The notes: generated by a model not told the origin, from the sequence alone. A DNA stretch of 64,000 bases from Gentiana macrophylla (GCA_026214975.1 CM047815.1:82418800-82482799), one strand, 5' to 3'. Positions 21,943 through 33,700 are shown, counted from the first letter of the stretch. Numbers and translations: made by a program.

Positions 21943-22406
21943 GATGTACCTCCGCCGATGATTCTGCGGCTCGGGGCGATCATGATTTTATTTGTCCATT
22001 TTCGATTTTGATTTGTCCTAGATACTATGATTCTATATTCTTGCTACTTTTGATTACGTGATTCGTTGTACTTTTCATTTAGCTACTATTTATTCTTTCC
22101 GATGGATCATGTAAGCCATAAGGCACTCGTACTTTCATTTCTACTTTGTTTAAACTTGTGGATGTATTTCACGTTTCATCTTTTGATAATACTCGGTTTT
22201 GCTATCTCTTTTCATTCTGGTATAATTCCCTGTTTTCCCCGAGATGTTTCCGTGTTTGTCAAGTCGTGCAGGTATATTTTTAGCGGTTTTGTCGAGCTAC
22301 ATTGTATGATTACGAGTTCTAAGTGTCACTACGTAGGCTCCGGCCTGACCGACGATTCGAGTACCTGTTAAAATCAGCTAAGTTCTTTCTCTATTTACTT
22401 TCTGCA

Positions 22407-22448
22407 CAACATGAGGACATGTTGATCTTTAAGTGTGGGGGAGGGGAA
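22407..22448 (+). promoter_or_regulatory. Internal hairpin + polypurine module
   Basis: A perfect 7-bp hairpin CAACATG-AGGA-CATGTTG (22407-22424) is followed 4 nt later by TTAAGTGTGGGGGAG (22429-22443), identical over 15 nt to the terminal polypurine tract. It lies 1.05 kb before the 3' LTR. It could prime extra plus-strand synthesis. Confidence 0.55.
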
Positions 22449-22914
22449 TGATTTGATATGTATCTACACATTTGCTTACATTCGTTATGTTTCTATGCAA
22501 AATGAGCTAAAAATAAGCTAAAATTTTCAAAAATTTTTGACATTTTTGTTTTTGTTTTGTCCCGAGTAGGCAATTCGATGCGATGTTCATTATTTTTTAT
22601 AGTCATCCAAGCTATATATCATATGTTTGATAAGTTAGTTGTTTCACCTGAGATATGTTTTTCACGAGCCATAGTGAACGATGAGCTAATTTATAAAGTT
22701 ATACCCCTTTTCGACAAGTGATTTTTGATTTTCTTATAAGTCATGTGCTTAGTGCTACGTACGTATCTTGAGATTTATGATAGTTTGTATTTAGATCCGA
22801 AGTATGATATACTGTGAATATCTAAGGTTTGAATGTGATAAGTAACACGTAACTTATTGTCAAATGAAAAAGTTGAAAAATATGAAGAATTATTGGGTGT
22901 GTCGAAAGCTAGTC

Positions 22915-23060
22915 TATGATTGGAGTGCGATAGGGTATACCACGTATGTCCTATACCACTATGATGACTAAAAGCTCACGACAGTCGGAAGAAGCTGCCT
23001 TATGATTGGAGTAAGGTAGGGTATATCTCGAATATCCTATTCTGCTATGACAGGGCAATA
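22915..23060 (+). repeat. Imperfect 86-bp tandem duplication
   Basis: TATGATTGGAGT begins at 22915 and again at 23001. In each unit an AGGGTATA word is followed by TCCTAT a few bases on, giving a small stem. Non-coding part of the Athila element. Confidence 0.55.
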
Positions 23061-23459
23061 GCTCATTCTGATGTGTGTTTAAAGTGAAGTGATTAAATCA
23101 ACTTACATAAGAAGTGGTATGAAATGAATGAAAGACTAAGTTATCGTCTATCTTATCCCCAATATAAACTGATAGATATGCTGTAGGGATTATCCTCTGA
23201 GTATTTCAGAAAGGCTCTAGATATAATCGATCATCCTTTTCGGGATATGTCACGTTTGTAGGGTACAACTTATGAGTGTCATTTATCGCTAGTCTACGAG
23301 GGGGTACTAGCTAGTTTTGCTTTGAGTTTCTCAAGTTTGGATTTAGTGGAAGTTTTCTATGGCTTTGCACACACACAGTGGTGAACCTCTAAGTTATTGA
23401 ATGTATGTTATATTTGCTGAGATGTCTGTTTTTGTCTCGACCCTTGGTTTTCGTTTTGT

Positions 23460-23496
23460 TTTGCTCGGGACGAGCAAACGCTTAAGTGTGGGGGAG
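23460..23496 (+). promoter_or_regulatory. Terminal polypurine tract with upstream hairpin
   Basis: An 8-bp hairpin TTTGCTCG-GGA-CGAGCAAA (23460-23478) is followed 3 nt later by TTAAGTGTGGGGGAG (23482-23496); the 3' LTR starts at 23498. The purine run primes plus-strand DNA. Same module as 22407-22443, with a different stem sequence. Confidence 0.75.
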
Positions 23497-23497
23497 T

Positions 23498-25010
23498 TGT
23501 TAAGGGTGTTTTTATATGTTTTATAAGGCTATATTTTATGATAATTTCCCCCGTATTTGTATAATTTGCATAAGAAATAAGTGTTTAGATGGAAATATTG
23601 AGCATGTGGTGTTTTTAATAAGTTAATCGCAAAATTAGTCAATTTATGCGTTTTATTGATGAATTTATATTTAATTGGACATTATTACATTTTACGATAT
23701 TTTTATGTGTTATAGATGCACGAATTCGAGCTCAAGAGGTGATTCAAAGATGATCAAGTCGGATTTAATTAAAGAGAAAGAGATAATGATGATTGGATTT
23801 GATTAAAAAGAGATAAAGATCAAGAAATCAGAATTCGATCATATTGAACTGGCGTCCATGTCCCGTCCAGGTTGGACGGGCGTCCAGGAGAAGAAATTTG
23901 ATACAGAGAGCTTGGACGCTGAGTGGACGGGCGTCTGAAGCAAGTCCAAATCCATCTGGACGGGCGTTCACAAGAGTGGACGGGCGTCCTTCGCCCGACT
24001 TAGCAGCGCCGCCTTTGTTTTCTATATATACAACGCGTTTTCTCTACCTTAAGGATACCATACACTCATTATTCGAAACCCTAAACCTAGGGGCGGCTTT
24101 AGGCTGCGTTTTTACTTCTTTTATTCCAGTTTTTATGCTCCAAATTCTAGATTAAAAGTAGGCAGTTTTATGTTAGTTTTTCCTGCAATTTCAAGTTTCC
24201 AGAGGATGTTGAGAGGCTAAGCTTCATCAAACGAGCATTGTGAAGCCATCCAACACGTTTTGATTCTGTTTCTGCGATTATATTGTGAGTTTTACCTAAA
24301 GTTGTTTCCTTTATCATTGTTTATATTGTTTAATTGCAATTGTATCGAAAGACTTGCATGTTATGATTGCTTATGTTGATGAAAATCTCTATAAGCCTTA
24401 GATCACCATGATAAGGAATAGTTGTTTGATCTATCATAACGAGAGTTAATAGGTTGGATTGCTAGGTTAAAGTTTACACATTTGATTAGTAAAATCGTTA
24501 ATCTTAGATCGAGAGATACATATTAATAGGTGAATTACCTAAGAAATTAGGGTTCATGTTTTAGACAAGGTGAAACCACAACTTGGTTAGAAAACGCAAT
24601 ATAATCGAGATAGGAATTGATACTTGTAGGATAGGTGGATCAACCGCTCGTTTGTTCATTAAAACTTGAATTTAATCCCGTGAAACTTGAATTGTCTAGA
24701 TTAGTTACTTTTATTTCATATTAGTTTTAGTTTACATTGTTCGCAACCCGTATCTTTCCTGGCTTTAGATCATATCTTCTGTCCAGTTTTACGTTTTAGT
24801 TAAGTTTGTTTTCAGTTTCGTTTAGTTTTATCCGCTGTTTAGATTAGTTTCGTGACATAATTTAATTAGACAAAAACTAGGGTTAACAATCGCCAGTTCC
24901 CCGTAAGATCGACCCGGTATCAACCTCTATACTACGATCCTTATACTTGAGGAAATATCGGATTTATAAATATTATTACTAGTTTGTTTTGTTAGATAAA
25001 ATCCGTGACA
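23498..25010 (+). repeat. Athila 3' LTR, 1513 bp
   Basis: Direct copy of 10694-12223, ending CCGTGACA and followed by the GATTG duplication. It has the same four GGACGGGCGT-type motifs (23874-23885, 23925-23936, 23958-23969, 23978-23989) and TATATATA at 24023-24030. It is 17 bp shorter than the 5' copy. Confidence 0.92.
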
Positions 25011-25600
25011 GATTGCATGCTAAGTTTAACAGGTTTTGTTGGACTTCCCTGTCAAATAGAATGTTCAAAACTTTCATACACAAGTGAAATAAATAAGGTG
25101 CCAGGGTCTCATTGTCTTGGGCCTCCATGTGGACTAATTGGCTCCATCTTATTCCCATTCCATGTGACTTCCAACTTGGAGGTTCTTAGGCCAAACATAA
25201 TTAGCTGGATGATCTTGGCTCATATTTCAATTATGACAATACGTTCTCAAAAATCTCCAATTAACTTTGTCATAGGTATTTCTAAGTTCTATACTGATTA
25301 TCATCTCACCCTTTATAACCTTTTTACTTTTAAATTGATGAAGTATTTCCTAAGCTAATATGATGTTACATGTGTTGCCCTTGCCTAGTATGAAGGCTGA
25401 TTGAGTTTTACTTAGTAGTTTCCCCATAATGGATTGGAGTCTATTAGTTATCACCTTGGTAATAATCTTGACACACACATTAGTGAATGCAATTGTCCTA
25501 AATTGAGATATCTTTTCCGTTGGATTAACTATGGGGATTAGGCCTACCATTAATAGGTACACGAAAAAAGCATATGACTCCATATTCACACCAAAGGTCG
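25011..25600 (-). mobile_element. LINE 5' part of the split element (RT fingers)
   Basis: On the minus strand 25589-25350 reads ISQFRTIAFTNVCVKIITKV, then NRLQSIMGKLLSKTQSAFILGKG. This is the classic LINE reverse-transcriptase segment (RPISL..K.I.K..ANRL...I...QSAF..GR). The remainder to 25011 leads toward the YxDD half at 9669-10693 on the far side of the Athila insertion. Frames are broken. Confidence 0.75.
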
Positions 25601-25850
25601 TAAACCAATCAAGATGCCTTAGTGAGTCGAGTTCTTAAGGCCAAGTATTTTAGTTGCACGAATATCCTTGATGCTAGGTTGAGAGCAAGATCGTGTTTTC
25701 TTTGGATGAGCTTGTTGGACGGGGTGTGGTATGTTGGTTGGGGTCTACGGAGGAGGGTATGGGATGGCTAACGGTGACCCGCATAAACAATTTACTTTCA
25801 CATCAGTGGTAGCTACTTCCATATCAACCAGAGTTGCTATCGTGGATGTG
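25601..25850 (+). mobile_element. LINE fragment, plus strand
   Basis: From about 25611 the + frame gives LVSRVLKAKYFSCTNILDA, then LRARSCFLWMSLL and LRRRVWDG. This matches the C-terminal part of plant LINE ORF2 (..RVLKAKYFP..SFLEA..G..PSY.WRS). It lies head-on against the minus-strand LINE, so two LINE copies were joined here. Short and without a tail. Confidence 0.6.
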
Positions 25851-28019
25851 TGACAGACCTAAACCTAACCTTGGAAACGGCGCCAGAAAGCTGACGGACA
25901 TTACCTAGGCTATACAGATCCTAACCGGCAGTGTACCGGGTCAAATTGTAGCTCTAGTCTGGTGGTCGTATTCCTCAGGGAAAACATGGTAATTCTTTTA
26001 AGTGGGGTTAAACACCAAGAAGCTATTATTAACTCGATCTAAGTCGCAGTTTTTACTTTTTCCTGGGTTAGATTATGTTAGTAGTTAGATTGTTAGTAAA
26101 ATAGTAAATAAATAAATAATATATATATTTTTGGATCTAGCCAAGAATACTTTACTGAATCAATATCTTTTTTTTAGTAGAATTGAATGAGACAGATCTT
26201 TTCCTTGATGCAAGGAGATCAATTATATATGAATCGGTGTACTCCTAAGCTAGACAACTCCTCCTCACACGAGCGTATGAAATTGTCATATGTCAAATGT
26301 CATCAGTCCAAGGTCCACAACTGCCCCATGCTAATCTTAGTTAGTCTGAACAGGTACCGAGTACAAATCTACCCCGGATAAAAGAGGTTATTCCGTTCGT
26401 CAGACGGCCGATGTTATTCAAGAGGCTCCGGTTGTCAAGCGGATCGATTTAACACAAACGGTGTAGTTTCAATTAAACTGTGATTTTAACATTATTAAGA
26501 TCTCGAGTACAAATTTCAATAAGATTCATCTTTTCAGACAAATCGCCTTCGGTAGAAATAGGATTCCGTTAATCGACGGCCATTTTTACCCTCCGGTTTT
26601 TCTATTTTTACTCATATCCCGACTTCTCCGGTCAAGACATCGCCAGGTTATATGTGGTATTCATCATGATTGATTACGTCATTCGAATATATTATCGATA
26701 CGTTGCAAAATAGAAAAAGATTCATTATAATTGGTTTTAATCATGATTACGAGTCGATCATTCATTTTACAAAAAGATTAACTAATTGATTCATATCTTG
26801 CATTTAGATATATTTTTAGTTTAACATAGTGATAGATATAATATATATATAAACAAACAACAAAAGTAATAACTTGATAAAATTACCCGTTAAGTGCAAA
26901 TCAAAGCCGTATTCTCTCGAAAATAACAACTTCTTCAATAACAACTTTTCGGTAATTCTCTCGAAAGCATTACAACAATACTACTTTTATTTATAAAAAC
27001 ATATATACATACATGTATATATGTATATACAGTAGAAAATAAAATAAAACGGAAAAAGAGATGAAGAAACGGATATGAAGAAGAGGGGAATGGAAGAAAT
27101 GGGAGGAGGTGGAGAAGAGAGATCTTGGCCAAGAGTGGCCAAGATGGGGCAAAGGATTGTGATGGAATGAGGGGTGTATTTATAGGATTTTTAGGTTCGA
27201 ACCGAGTCAAAGTCTAGTTCGAGCCGAGTTTTGGTATAATGCCCATAACTTGAGTTGTAGACCTCCGATTGACGTGATTCAAAGTGCGTTGGAAATCTCA
27301 TTTGAAGATCTAAAACTTTCATCAAGGACTCTTCCCCTGAAAATGCCTCTAAGTTGGGTCGCATATTTGTCGAAGATATTTTACTGGTATAAAGACGTAG
27401 AAAACCAAACCCGTTGAACTTGTAAGCTTGTGGCATACTTTTATTTCCATATTTCAGGCCTCAAAATATGTCGTTACGTGGGATAATTTGATAGCCTTGG
27501 TCACCAAGTACTAAACTTAGTGGTTAAGTTTGGAAAATAAAATATCTTGGCCTCCCAAGTATATTACTTAGTAGCTAAGTAATCTTTCAGTCAGGCAAAT
27601 CTCTCGTTTCGTTATTCAGTCTTCAGTTCTGTCTCCGCAGTAAATCTTATCTTTTTTACCTGAACACAAAGAAACGAACCGCGAGTAAATCTGACAACAA
27701 AAGTTCGTAAACTGCGTTGAATTTTACTGACTCTTTTTAGGTTAATATTACAGTCTTTAGCTATGATATTTTTAGATCTAACATAATAGTGAAAATAAAA
27801 CGTTTATAAAATATAGTAATTTTATCACGACAGTCCGGTTATTAAATCGATAAAAAACTTATAAAAATACCATAAAAACACGATAATTTATATAATAATT
27901 ACTACTTATACATTTTGATAAAACTTAGTATTTATGACTTGATTTGATACATAAATGCTCAAAATGGTATCAGAAGTGTGGCGAAATGTCATAATAATGA
28001 TCATAAATTTATCTCTCAT
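25850..28019 (-). mobile_element. Athila-like LTR with primer site, minus strand
   Basis: On the minus strand an LTR appears to start TGATGAGAGATAAATT (28019) and end GGTAATGTCCGTCA (25893). It is followed by CTTTC and TGGCGCCGTTTCC, a diverged tRNA-Asp-type primer site (about 25876-25888). A TATAAAT box for this strand lies at about 27177-27183. Only about 40 bp of internal sequence remain before the LINE junction, so the rest of the element is lost. No coding sequence. Confidence 0.6.
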
Positions 28020-28044
28020 CAATGTGTTAATGCAAGGATATTTT

Positions 28045-28380
28045 ATTTTAACATTTTTTTTTGGTGTAAACCGGATCTTTCATTAAAACCGTGGAAAACA
28101 TATGTACAACGCACCCCAAAGGAAAAAACATCTCTTTTGCAAGCTTTAAAATGAAAAACTTTCATGAACTATCCCTACTCGGTGTGCCAAGCGATTTTCA
28201 ACTCTCTTGCCTTGTTAACAGCCTGTGATATGAAAACCATCGTCGGAGGGCGCTGAGTACCTGTGTGGTGAACTGTTTGGTTCCGCCAATACCAAGCTCC
28301 CATAATAACATCTCGAAATAAATACCTCCAACTTGTAATTTGACCCTTTAAAAAAGGTCTAATTTTACAATAAAAGTACT
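28045..28380 (-). mobile_element. LINE 3' end fragment, minus strand
   Basis: A T run at about 28051-28061 is the poly(A) tail. Upstream on the minus strand the frame reads WRYLFRDVIMGAWYWRNQ and later FISQAVNKARELKIAW, like the C-terminal end of plant LINE ORF2 (WR..I..A.W..RN). 28390-28640 is AT-rich with no gene. Confidence 0.5.
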
Positions 28381-28639
28381 CTATTTGATTTACATCATCC
28401 GGTGCATGTGTTTGGGTTACATTCCAGTTACATATGATATTTATGCAAAAATAAAATAAAATAGTTACATATGATATATAATAATATAATTCTATGATAA
28501 CTATCATCATACACAAATCATAAGATAAATAAAATGATCAAATTTATTTCAACTTTCAAGGATGTTTATCAAATGATAAAAAAATGATATTTATCAATGA
28601 TTTCTGGTGTGACTCTATTGCATTGCTTCACTAAGTGCG

Positions 28640-28970
28640 CTTGATTGTTTATTTTGGAAAAACTCGTGGTGTAAAATAATGGATATAGTCTCATATTGAT
28701 AACGTGTTATAAAACTACGAGAAAAAACAAAACAAAACATACAAATACAGAAGAAAAGGAAATTACCCCTAAAAAATGAAATAGAAATTGCTCGTGTATT
28801 ATTCAAAGGTATAAGAGATATTTATAGCAGGTGTAAATACAATAAATGATTAAAATCATACTAATATTTTATACAATCAATCACAATCAATCGATATCAA
28901 TAGACAATTCAAAATATATTAATACATAATACTAATATATTTTTATATTTATTTTTATTATGATGCTAGA
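28640..28970 (-). mobile_element. Possible copia LTR remnant, minus strand
   Basis: The minus strand has a TATAAATAT box (about 28818-28826) and, further on, AACACGTTATCA (about 28700), the LTR/primer-site junction common in plant copia elements. No partner LTR or coding part is nearby. Confidence 0.3.
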
Positions 28971-28978
28971 AAACAAAA

Positions 28979-29607
28979 GGGGCTATCTTTTCACACAAAT
29001 GTTGTTTTACACTTACAAGAGAGGCGAGAGTGGAGGCGTTTGGATATTCCACACGCGCCATTCGACCATAAATGAGTCAGGAAAATATATACTATTCTCA
29101 GCGCCAATTTATGGTAATTATTAGCAGTTGACCCATTCGACACAAATTGAGTCGAATACGATCATTATCTTGATTTTATTCTAGTCGAATTTTGAATTTT
29201 TTATACTTCAATCACCCGGTCGAAAGACATTTCGACTAAAAATGAGTATAAAACTTTTAATATTCAATCAAATTCGATCGAGAATCAATAGTGGTGCTTT
29301 CTTATATTGTTGTTGTTATCTCGACCCAATTAAATGCGAATGTGTAGAGTATTCGGACTCAATATTGGTCGAATGACGCCTCGACTATGTATGAGTTTGG
29401 AAAACTTCAAGCATTTCGAGAATCGGCCAGGTCAACCAAAATTTCTCAACACGTATATTCGACCATATTTCATTATGGATAATGTGTCGTATATCTCGAC
29501 CAAACTTTGGTCAGAATGAACAACAGCGTAAAATAAAAAAATAAAGGGTGAAATTGGAAAAAAAATCACATGTAGTAAGATAAAAATTTGTGTGAAAAAA
29601 TATTCCC
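28979..29607. mobile_element. MITE, 629 bp, with 8-bp target duplication
   Basis: The left end GGGGCTATCTTTTCACACAA and the reverse complement of the right end (GGGAATATTTTTTCACACAA) match over about 30 bp with mismatches. AAACAAAA is found directly outside both ends (28971-28978 and 29608-29615). An 8-bp duplication suits hAT-type elements. The inside is non-coding with repeated (A/T)TTCGAC/GTCGAAT words. It ends about 260 bp upstream of the AGO1 TATA box. Confidence 0.7.
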
Positions 29608-29869
29608 AAACAAAATTACTTAAAAAAAAACAAAAAATAAAATTAGGTTGGTCAAAAAAAAAAAAAAAAAGAAAGTTAGGTAAGGCCCACATTCTATGTG
29701 AATTAAATTAAATAAAATAAGGTTTTACCTAGGGAGTCGCATAATAATCTAAATAAATGGAGAGTTTCGATTGGTTTAACAACCAAAGCAATTGGGCTTA
29801 TTCTTTTTTTATGATTTGACAGTCCAATTTTTTAATAAAATAATGCCGCAATTTGTGGGCATTTCTCGC

Positions 29870-29877
29870 TATAAATA
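29870..29877 (+). promoter_or_regulatory. AGO1 TATA box
   Basis: TATAAATA, followed about 30 bp later by GC-richer leader sequence with GAGAGTGAGAGGG. A 5' UTR exon ends at the donor GAG-GTAAAA (exon end 30040); its intron runs to the acceptor TTGCAG before 30709, five bases ahead of the AGO1 start codon. Confidence 0.6.
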
Positions 29878-30713
29878 GGAAACGACACAGAAGTAAGCGG
29901 CGTGTACTGAATTGAGAGTGAGAGGGTTCTAGGGCGGCGTAAACGAAGCGGTCATTGTCACCCGGTGTTGATAGGCGGCGACGAGGGCTAAGAAGGCTTT
30001 ACTTTTTTTTCCCCTTTCGGTTTTCAAGCGTTCTACTGAGGTAAAATTTGTTTATGTGAAGGTGATGAGGAATATCTGTGAAGGAAAAATTCTAGGGTTT
30101 TTTTCCCCTGATTTATTAGTTGGTTCGGTGTGCTCGTTTTTGCTTTTTGTTGACGAGATCTGAGAGTTTTCCTGATTTTTGGTCTGATTTTGCTTGGATC
30201 TGATTGTTTGCTCGTCGTCTGGAGTCGGTCTTGACTTCGATTTTTTTTTTTTTGAAAAAAATTATTCTGTCTTTGATTGCTTGCTTGAATGTGTGTTTTT
30301 CTCTTTGATTTTAAGTCATTTAGAAGTTTTTGCTCTTTCGGGGGGTTGTTACCTGATTTTAGTGGTTGATATCTGACGATCCTTACGACAAGCTTTTCAT
30401 CTGTCTTTTTTCTCCTTACTGTTTTAGATGTTTGTAAATGATCAATCCATTTGACTGAGTATTTTTATTAGATTTAATACTTTGGATTTTACAAGTCTTT
30501 GTCACATGGAAGCTGTGTGTCGGTTTTATTGAGTTTTTACTAAATGTTATGCTGCCGAGTTTATACAGTCGAGGATCCCATAGATTTTTAACTTATATTT
30601 GAATCTTATATTTTGCCTATATCTATTTTCATTTGTGCTTTCATTATACTTGTATTTTTTATTTATTTTATTATATTATATTACAATTTCTTACGTGTGT
30701 ATTTGCAGTTAAC

Positions 30714-33700
30714 ATGGTGAGGAAAAGGCGAACTGCACTTCCTGGTGAGGGCCAAAGCTCTACTGAGGAAGCTGGAGTTGAACATGGGGGTGTTGAACAA
30801 CGGCCACAGGGACAACAACAACCCCGTGCTGTTGAACAACGGCCACAGGGACAACAGCAACCCCGGGCTGTTGAACAACGGCCACAGGGACAGCAGCAAC
30901 TCCGGCAGATGCCCGAGCCTCAGGGTGGAAATCAAGTTGGAGGAAGAGGTGGGTATCTGGGTGGAGTACAAAGAGGTGGTGGTGGCCAACTACGGCCACA
31001 GGGGCAACAGCAATTTCAGCAGATGCCTGAGCATCAGGGCGGAATTCCGAGTGGAGGGAGAGGAGGATACCAGGGTGGATATCAATCTGGAGGCCGTGGT
31101 GGGTATATGGGAGGCCATGGTGGACGTGGTGGACTTCCACATGGTGGAATGGGGCCTCAGTTACCTCAACAACCTCCCCAACAGCAGTATCATGCTGGAT
31201 CTGAACATCCTCAAAGAGGCATAGCCCCCCAACAGTATCAGTACTCGAGAGGAGGTGCAACAGTTCAGCCTCGACCTTATGGTGGGCCTTCTAGGCCACC
31301 ATCTTCCGAGCTGCACCAAGCTTCCCCGCCCCAATATCAGTCTGCACCTAGTACTTCAAAGGTGCCTGTTGGTAGTCCTACAGAACTTCTTGTTGAGGAG
31401 AGTTCATCTCAGGCACCACAGCTAATCTCAACAAACGTGACAGAACAGCTCTCAGGCCTTAGTCTTGATCATGAGTCGCCCCCAAGCCAGTCGCTGGTGC
31501 CATCATCTAGCAAGAATATTAGATTTCCGCTTCGTCCTGGAAAGGGTAGCAATGGGACAAAGTGTACTGTTAAGGCTAATCATTTCTTTGCTCAGTTGCC
31601 TGACAAAGAATTGTATCAATATGATGTTGGTTCCCGGTTCTATTTTTTTTCCTGCAATTGCTTAATCTTACATTATGTTTCTGCTTACACGTTACTGTTT
31701 CAATGTATGTGTAGGTAACAATCACTCCTGAGGACACACCCCGAGGTGTGAACCGTGCTGTGATGAAGACACTTGTGAATCTTTACCGGAAATCTCACCT
31801 TGGAATGAGACTTCCGGTTTATGATGGACGAAAGAGTCTCTACACTGCTGGTGCTCTCCCATTCAATCATAAAGAATTTAAAATTGTTCTTGTTGATGAA
31901 GAGGATTCTAATCAGGGAGCTGGTGACAATGCTGCCGTGAGGTCTGTGGTTGACTGTTTACCTGCTTTAACCTTCTGTTCCTGATTGCTTAGGATTGTCT
32001 TTTGTTGCATTTTTTACTGACTTCAGTTCCTGCTTTTCTTATTGTACAGGAGGAGTAGAGAATTCAAAGTGGCAATGAAGCAGGTAGCTTGTGTTGACCT
32101 ACACCATTTGGGAATGTTTCTCCAAGGAAAGCAAACAGATGCGCCGCAGGAAGCCTTGCAGGTTCTGGACATTGTGTTGCGTGAACTGCCCACTAGTCGG
32201 TATGCCAATCTTTTTGTGTTTTGTTTATTTTGTCATTTTAGTTGTCATTTTTCTTTATCCAAAAACTTTGATTTCCACTGCTCAAAGTCTCAATTGAGAC
32301 TGAAGTACTTATTTCTTTTGGGATGTACTGTAGGTATGTTCCTATTGGGAGGTCATTTTATTCGCCTGAGTTAGGACAAAAGCAACCTCTGGGTGATGGG
32401 TTGGAATGTTGGCGAGGTTTTTATCAGAGCATAAGGCCTACTCAGATGGGTTTATCCTTAAACATTGGTAAGGATTTATTGTCTGACTTCTTAGACTAAT
32501 TTCATGGCTTTGTAATAGTTAGGAATTGCCAACCTCTTTTAACATGAACGTTGATATCAGATTGGCCTGACTGGAACCATTTGTTTGTAATACCTTGGCA
32601 AGAAATATTATAAAATATGGTTGCTCTACCTGTTTTTAACTTAATCAGTGGAGGCCTTCTATATTCTTTGTGACGACTACTTTTTCCAATTGGTCTGTCA
32701 TTTCATCATGCAGATATGTCATCTACGGCATTCATTGAGCCACTTCCAGTCATCGAGTTTGTAGCTCAGCTCCTTAATCGCGATGTATCTTCACGACCTC
32801 TTTCTGATGCTGATCATGTGAAGGTTTGTATTCTTATGGTGGTTTAAGTCCTTGAAAATGTCCCTTGAATTTGTCTGTGTGAATTCATTTTTCTTATTCT
32901 CCTTTTTTATTAAACTATTTCTAGTGATTTGGGGTGAATATGTCAAAAAGATACTGTCATGCTGTCATGCTTTAGGGTGTTTTTCTTTTCTTTTTATTAT
33001 CTGGTGTATTCATGGTTATGCCTGCTTATACTCGTGTGGTCTTGTGTGTTCTGACCTGACTCTTGTAATAGTAATAACTGTGCATTCCAAGTGTGAAAGC
33101 TAACGTTCAAATGCTTGCTGCCATTGCACGGGCTTGTAGTCATATGAGGCATTACATATATGCTGCCTGAATGTGTATTTGAGCTTTGTTATCATCAGAT
33201 GAATCCTTTGGCTTCTGACTCTTATTTAATTCTTGCAGATTAAGAAAGCATTGAGGGGAATCAAGGTTGAAGTTACTCATCGCGGTAATATGCGTAGGAA
33301 ATATCGTATTTCTGGTTTAACTTCCCAAGCAACAAGGGAGCTGACGTAAGAACTATTTTTTTTTTATGCTTTACACATGAATATGCTTGTCGGTTAGATA
33401 TTTCTTACCTATTTTTCTCCTTTATGGTCTTTTAGCTTCCCAGTCGATGATCTGGGTACATTGAAATCTGTTGTGGAATACTTTCGTGAGACGTATGGGT
33501 TTGTAATTCACCATACTCAGTTACCTTGCTTACAAGTGGGAAATCAACCTAGGCGTAATTACTTACCCATGGAGGTTAATTCTTACTATCTTTCATGTAG
33601 TTGAAACCTAGTTATGTCTCTAGATCCAGTTCTTAGATTGTATCTATTATTTCAGGTCTGTAAGATTGTTGAGGGCCAACGATACTCTAAGAGGTTGAAT

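Larger units (their letters stand above)
21943..23497 (+). other. Athila 3' non-coding region
   Basis: 1.5 kb between the env-like ORF and the 3' LTR without a convincing gene; a hydrophobic open stretch at 22066-22371 has no recognisable domain. It holds a second polypurine module (22407-22443), an imperfect 86-bp tandem repeat (about 22915-23060) and the true polypurine tract at its end. Confidence 0.7.
10694..25010 (+). mobile_element. Complete Athila-type Ty3/gypsy element, 14.3 kb
   Basis: Two long direct terminal repeats (10694-12223 and 23498-25010) begin TGTTAAGG and end CCGTGACA. GATTG is duplicated at 10689-10693 and 25011-25015. Inside, in order: tRNA-Asp-type primer site, leader, gag, protease, reverse transcriptase/RNase H, integrase, a small unknown ORF, an env-like ORF, a long 3' non-coding part and a polypurine tract. 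Length, the protease DLGAS motif, the short CCHC knuckle and the env-like ORF fit the Athila group. Several frame shifts and stops make this copy non-autonomous, though all parts are present. It interrupts a minus-strand LINE. Confidence 0.93.

Noticed and set aside
22066..22371. 101-codon hydrophobic frame after the env-like ORF, a possible membrane anchor
   Set aside because: T-rich non-coding DNA, separate frame and start, no link to the env-like ORF; no domain recognised.
30745..31260. Long frames overlapping AGO1 exon 2 on both strands
   Set aside because: Shadows of the repeat-rich AGO1 N-terminal coding sequence.
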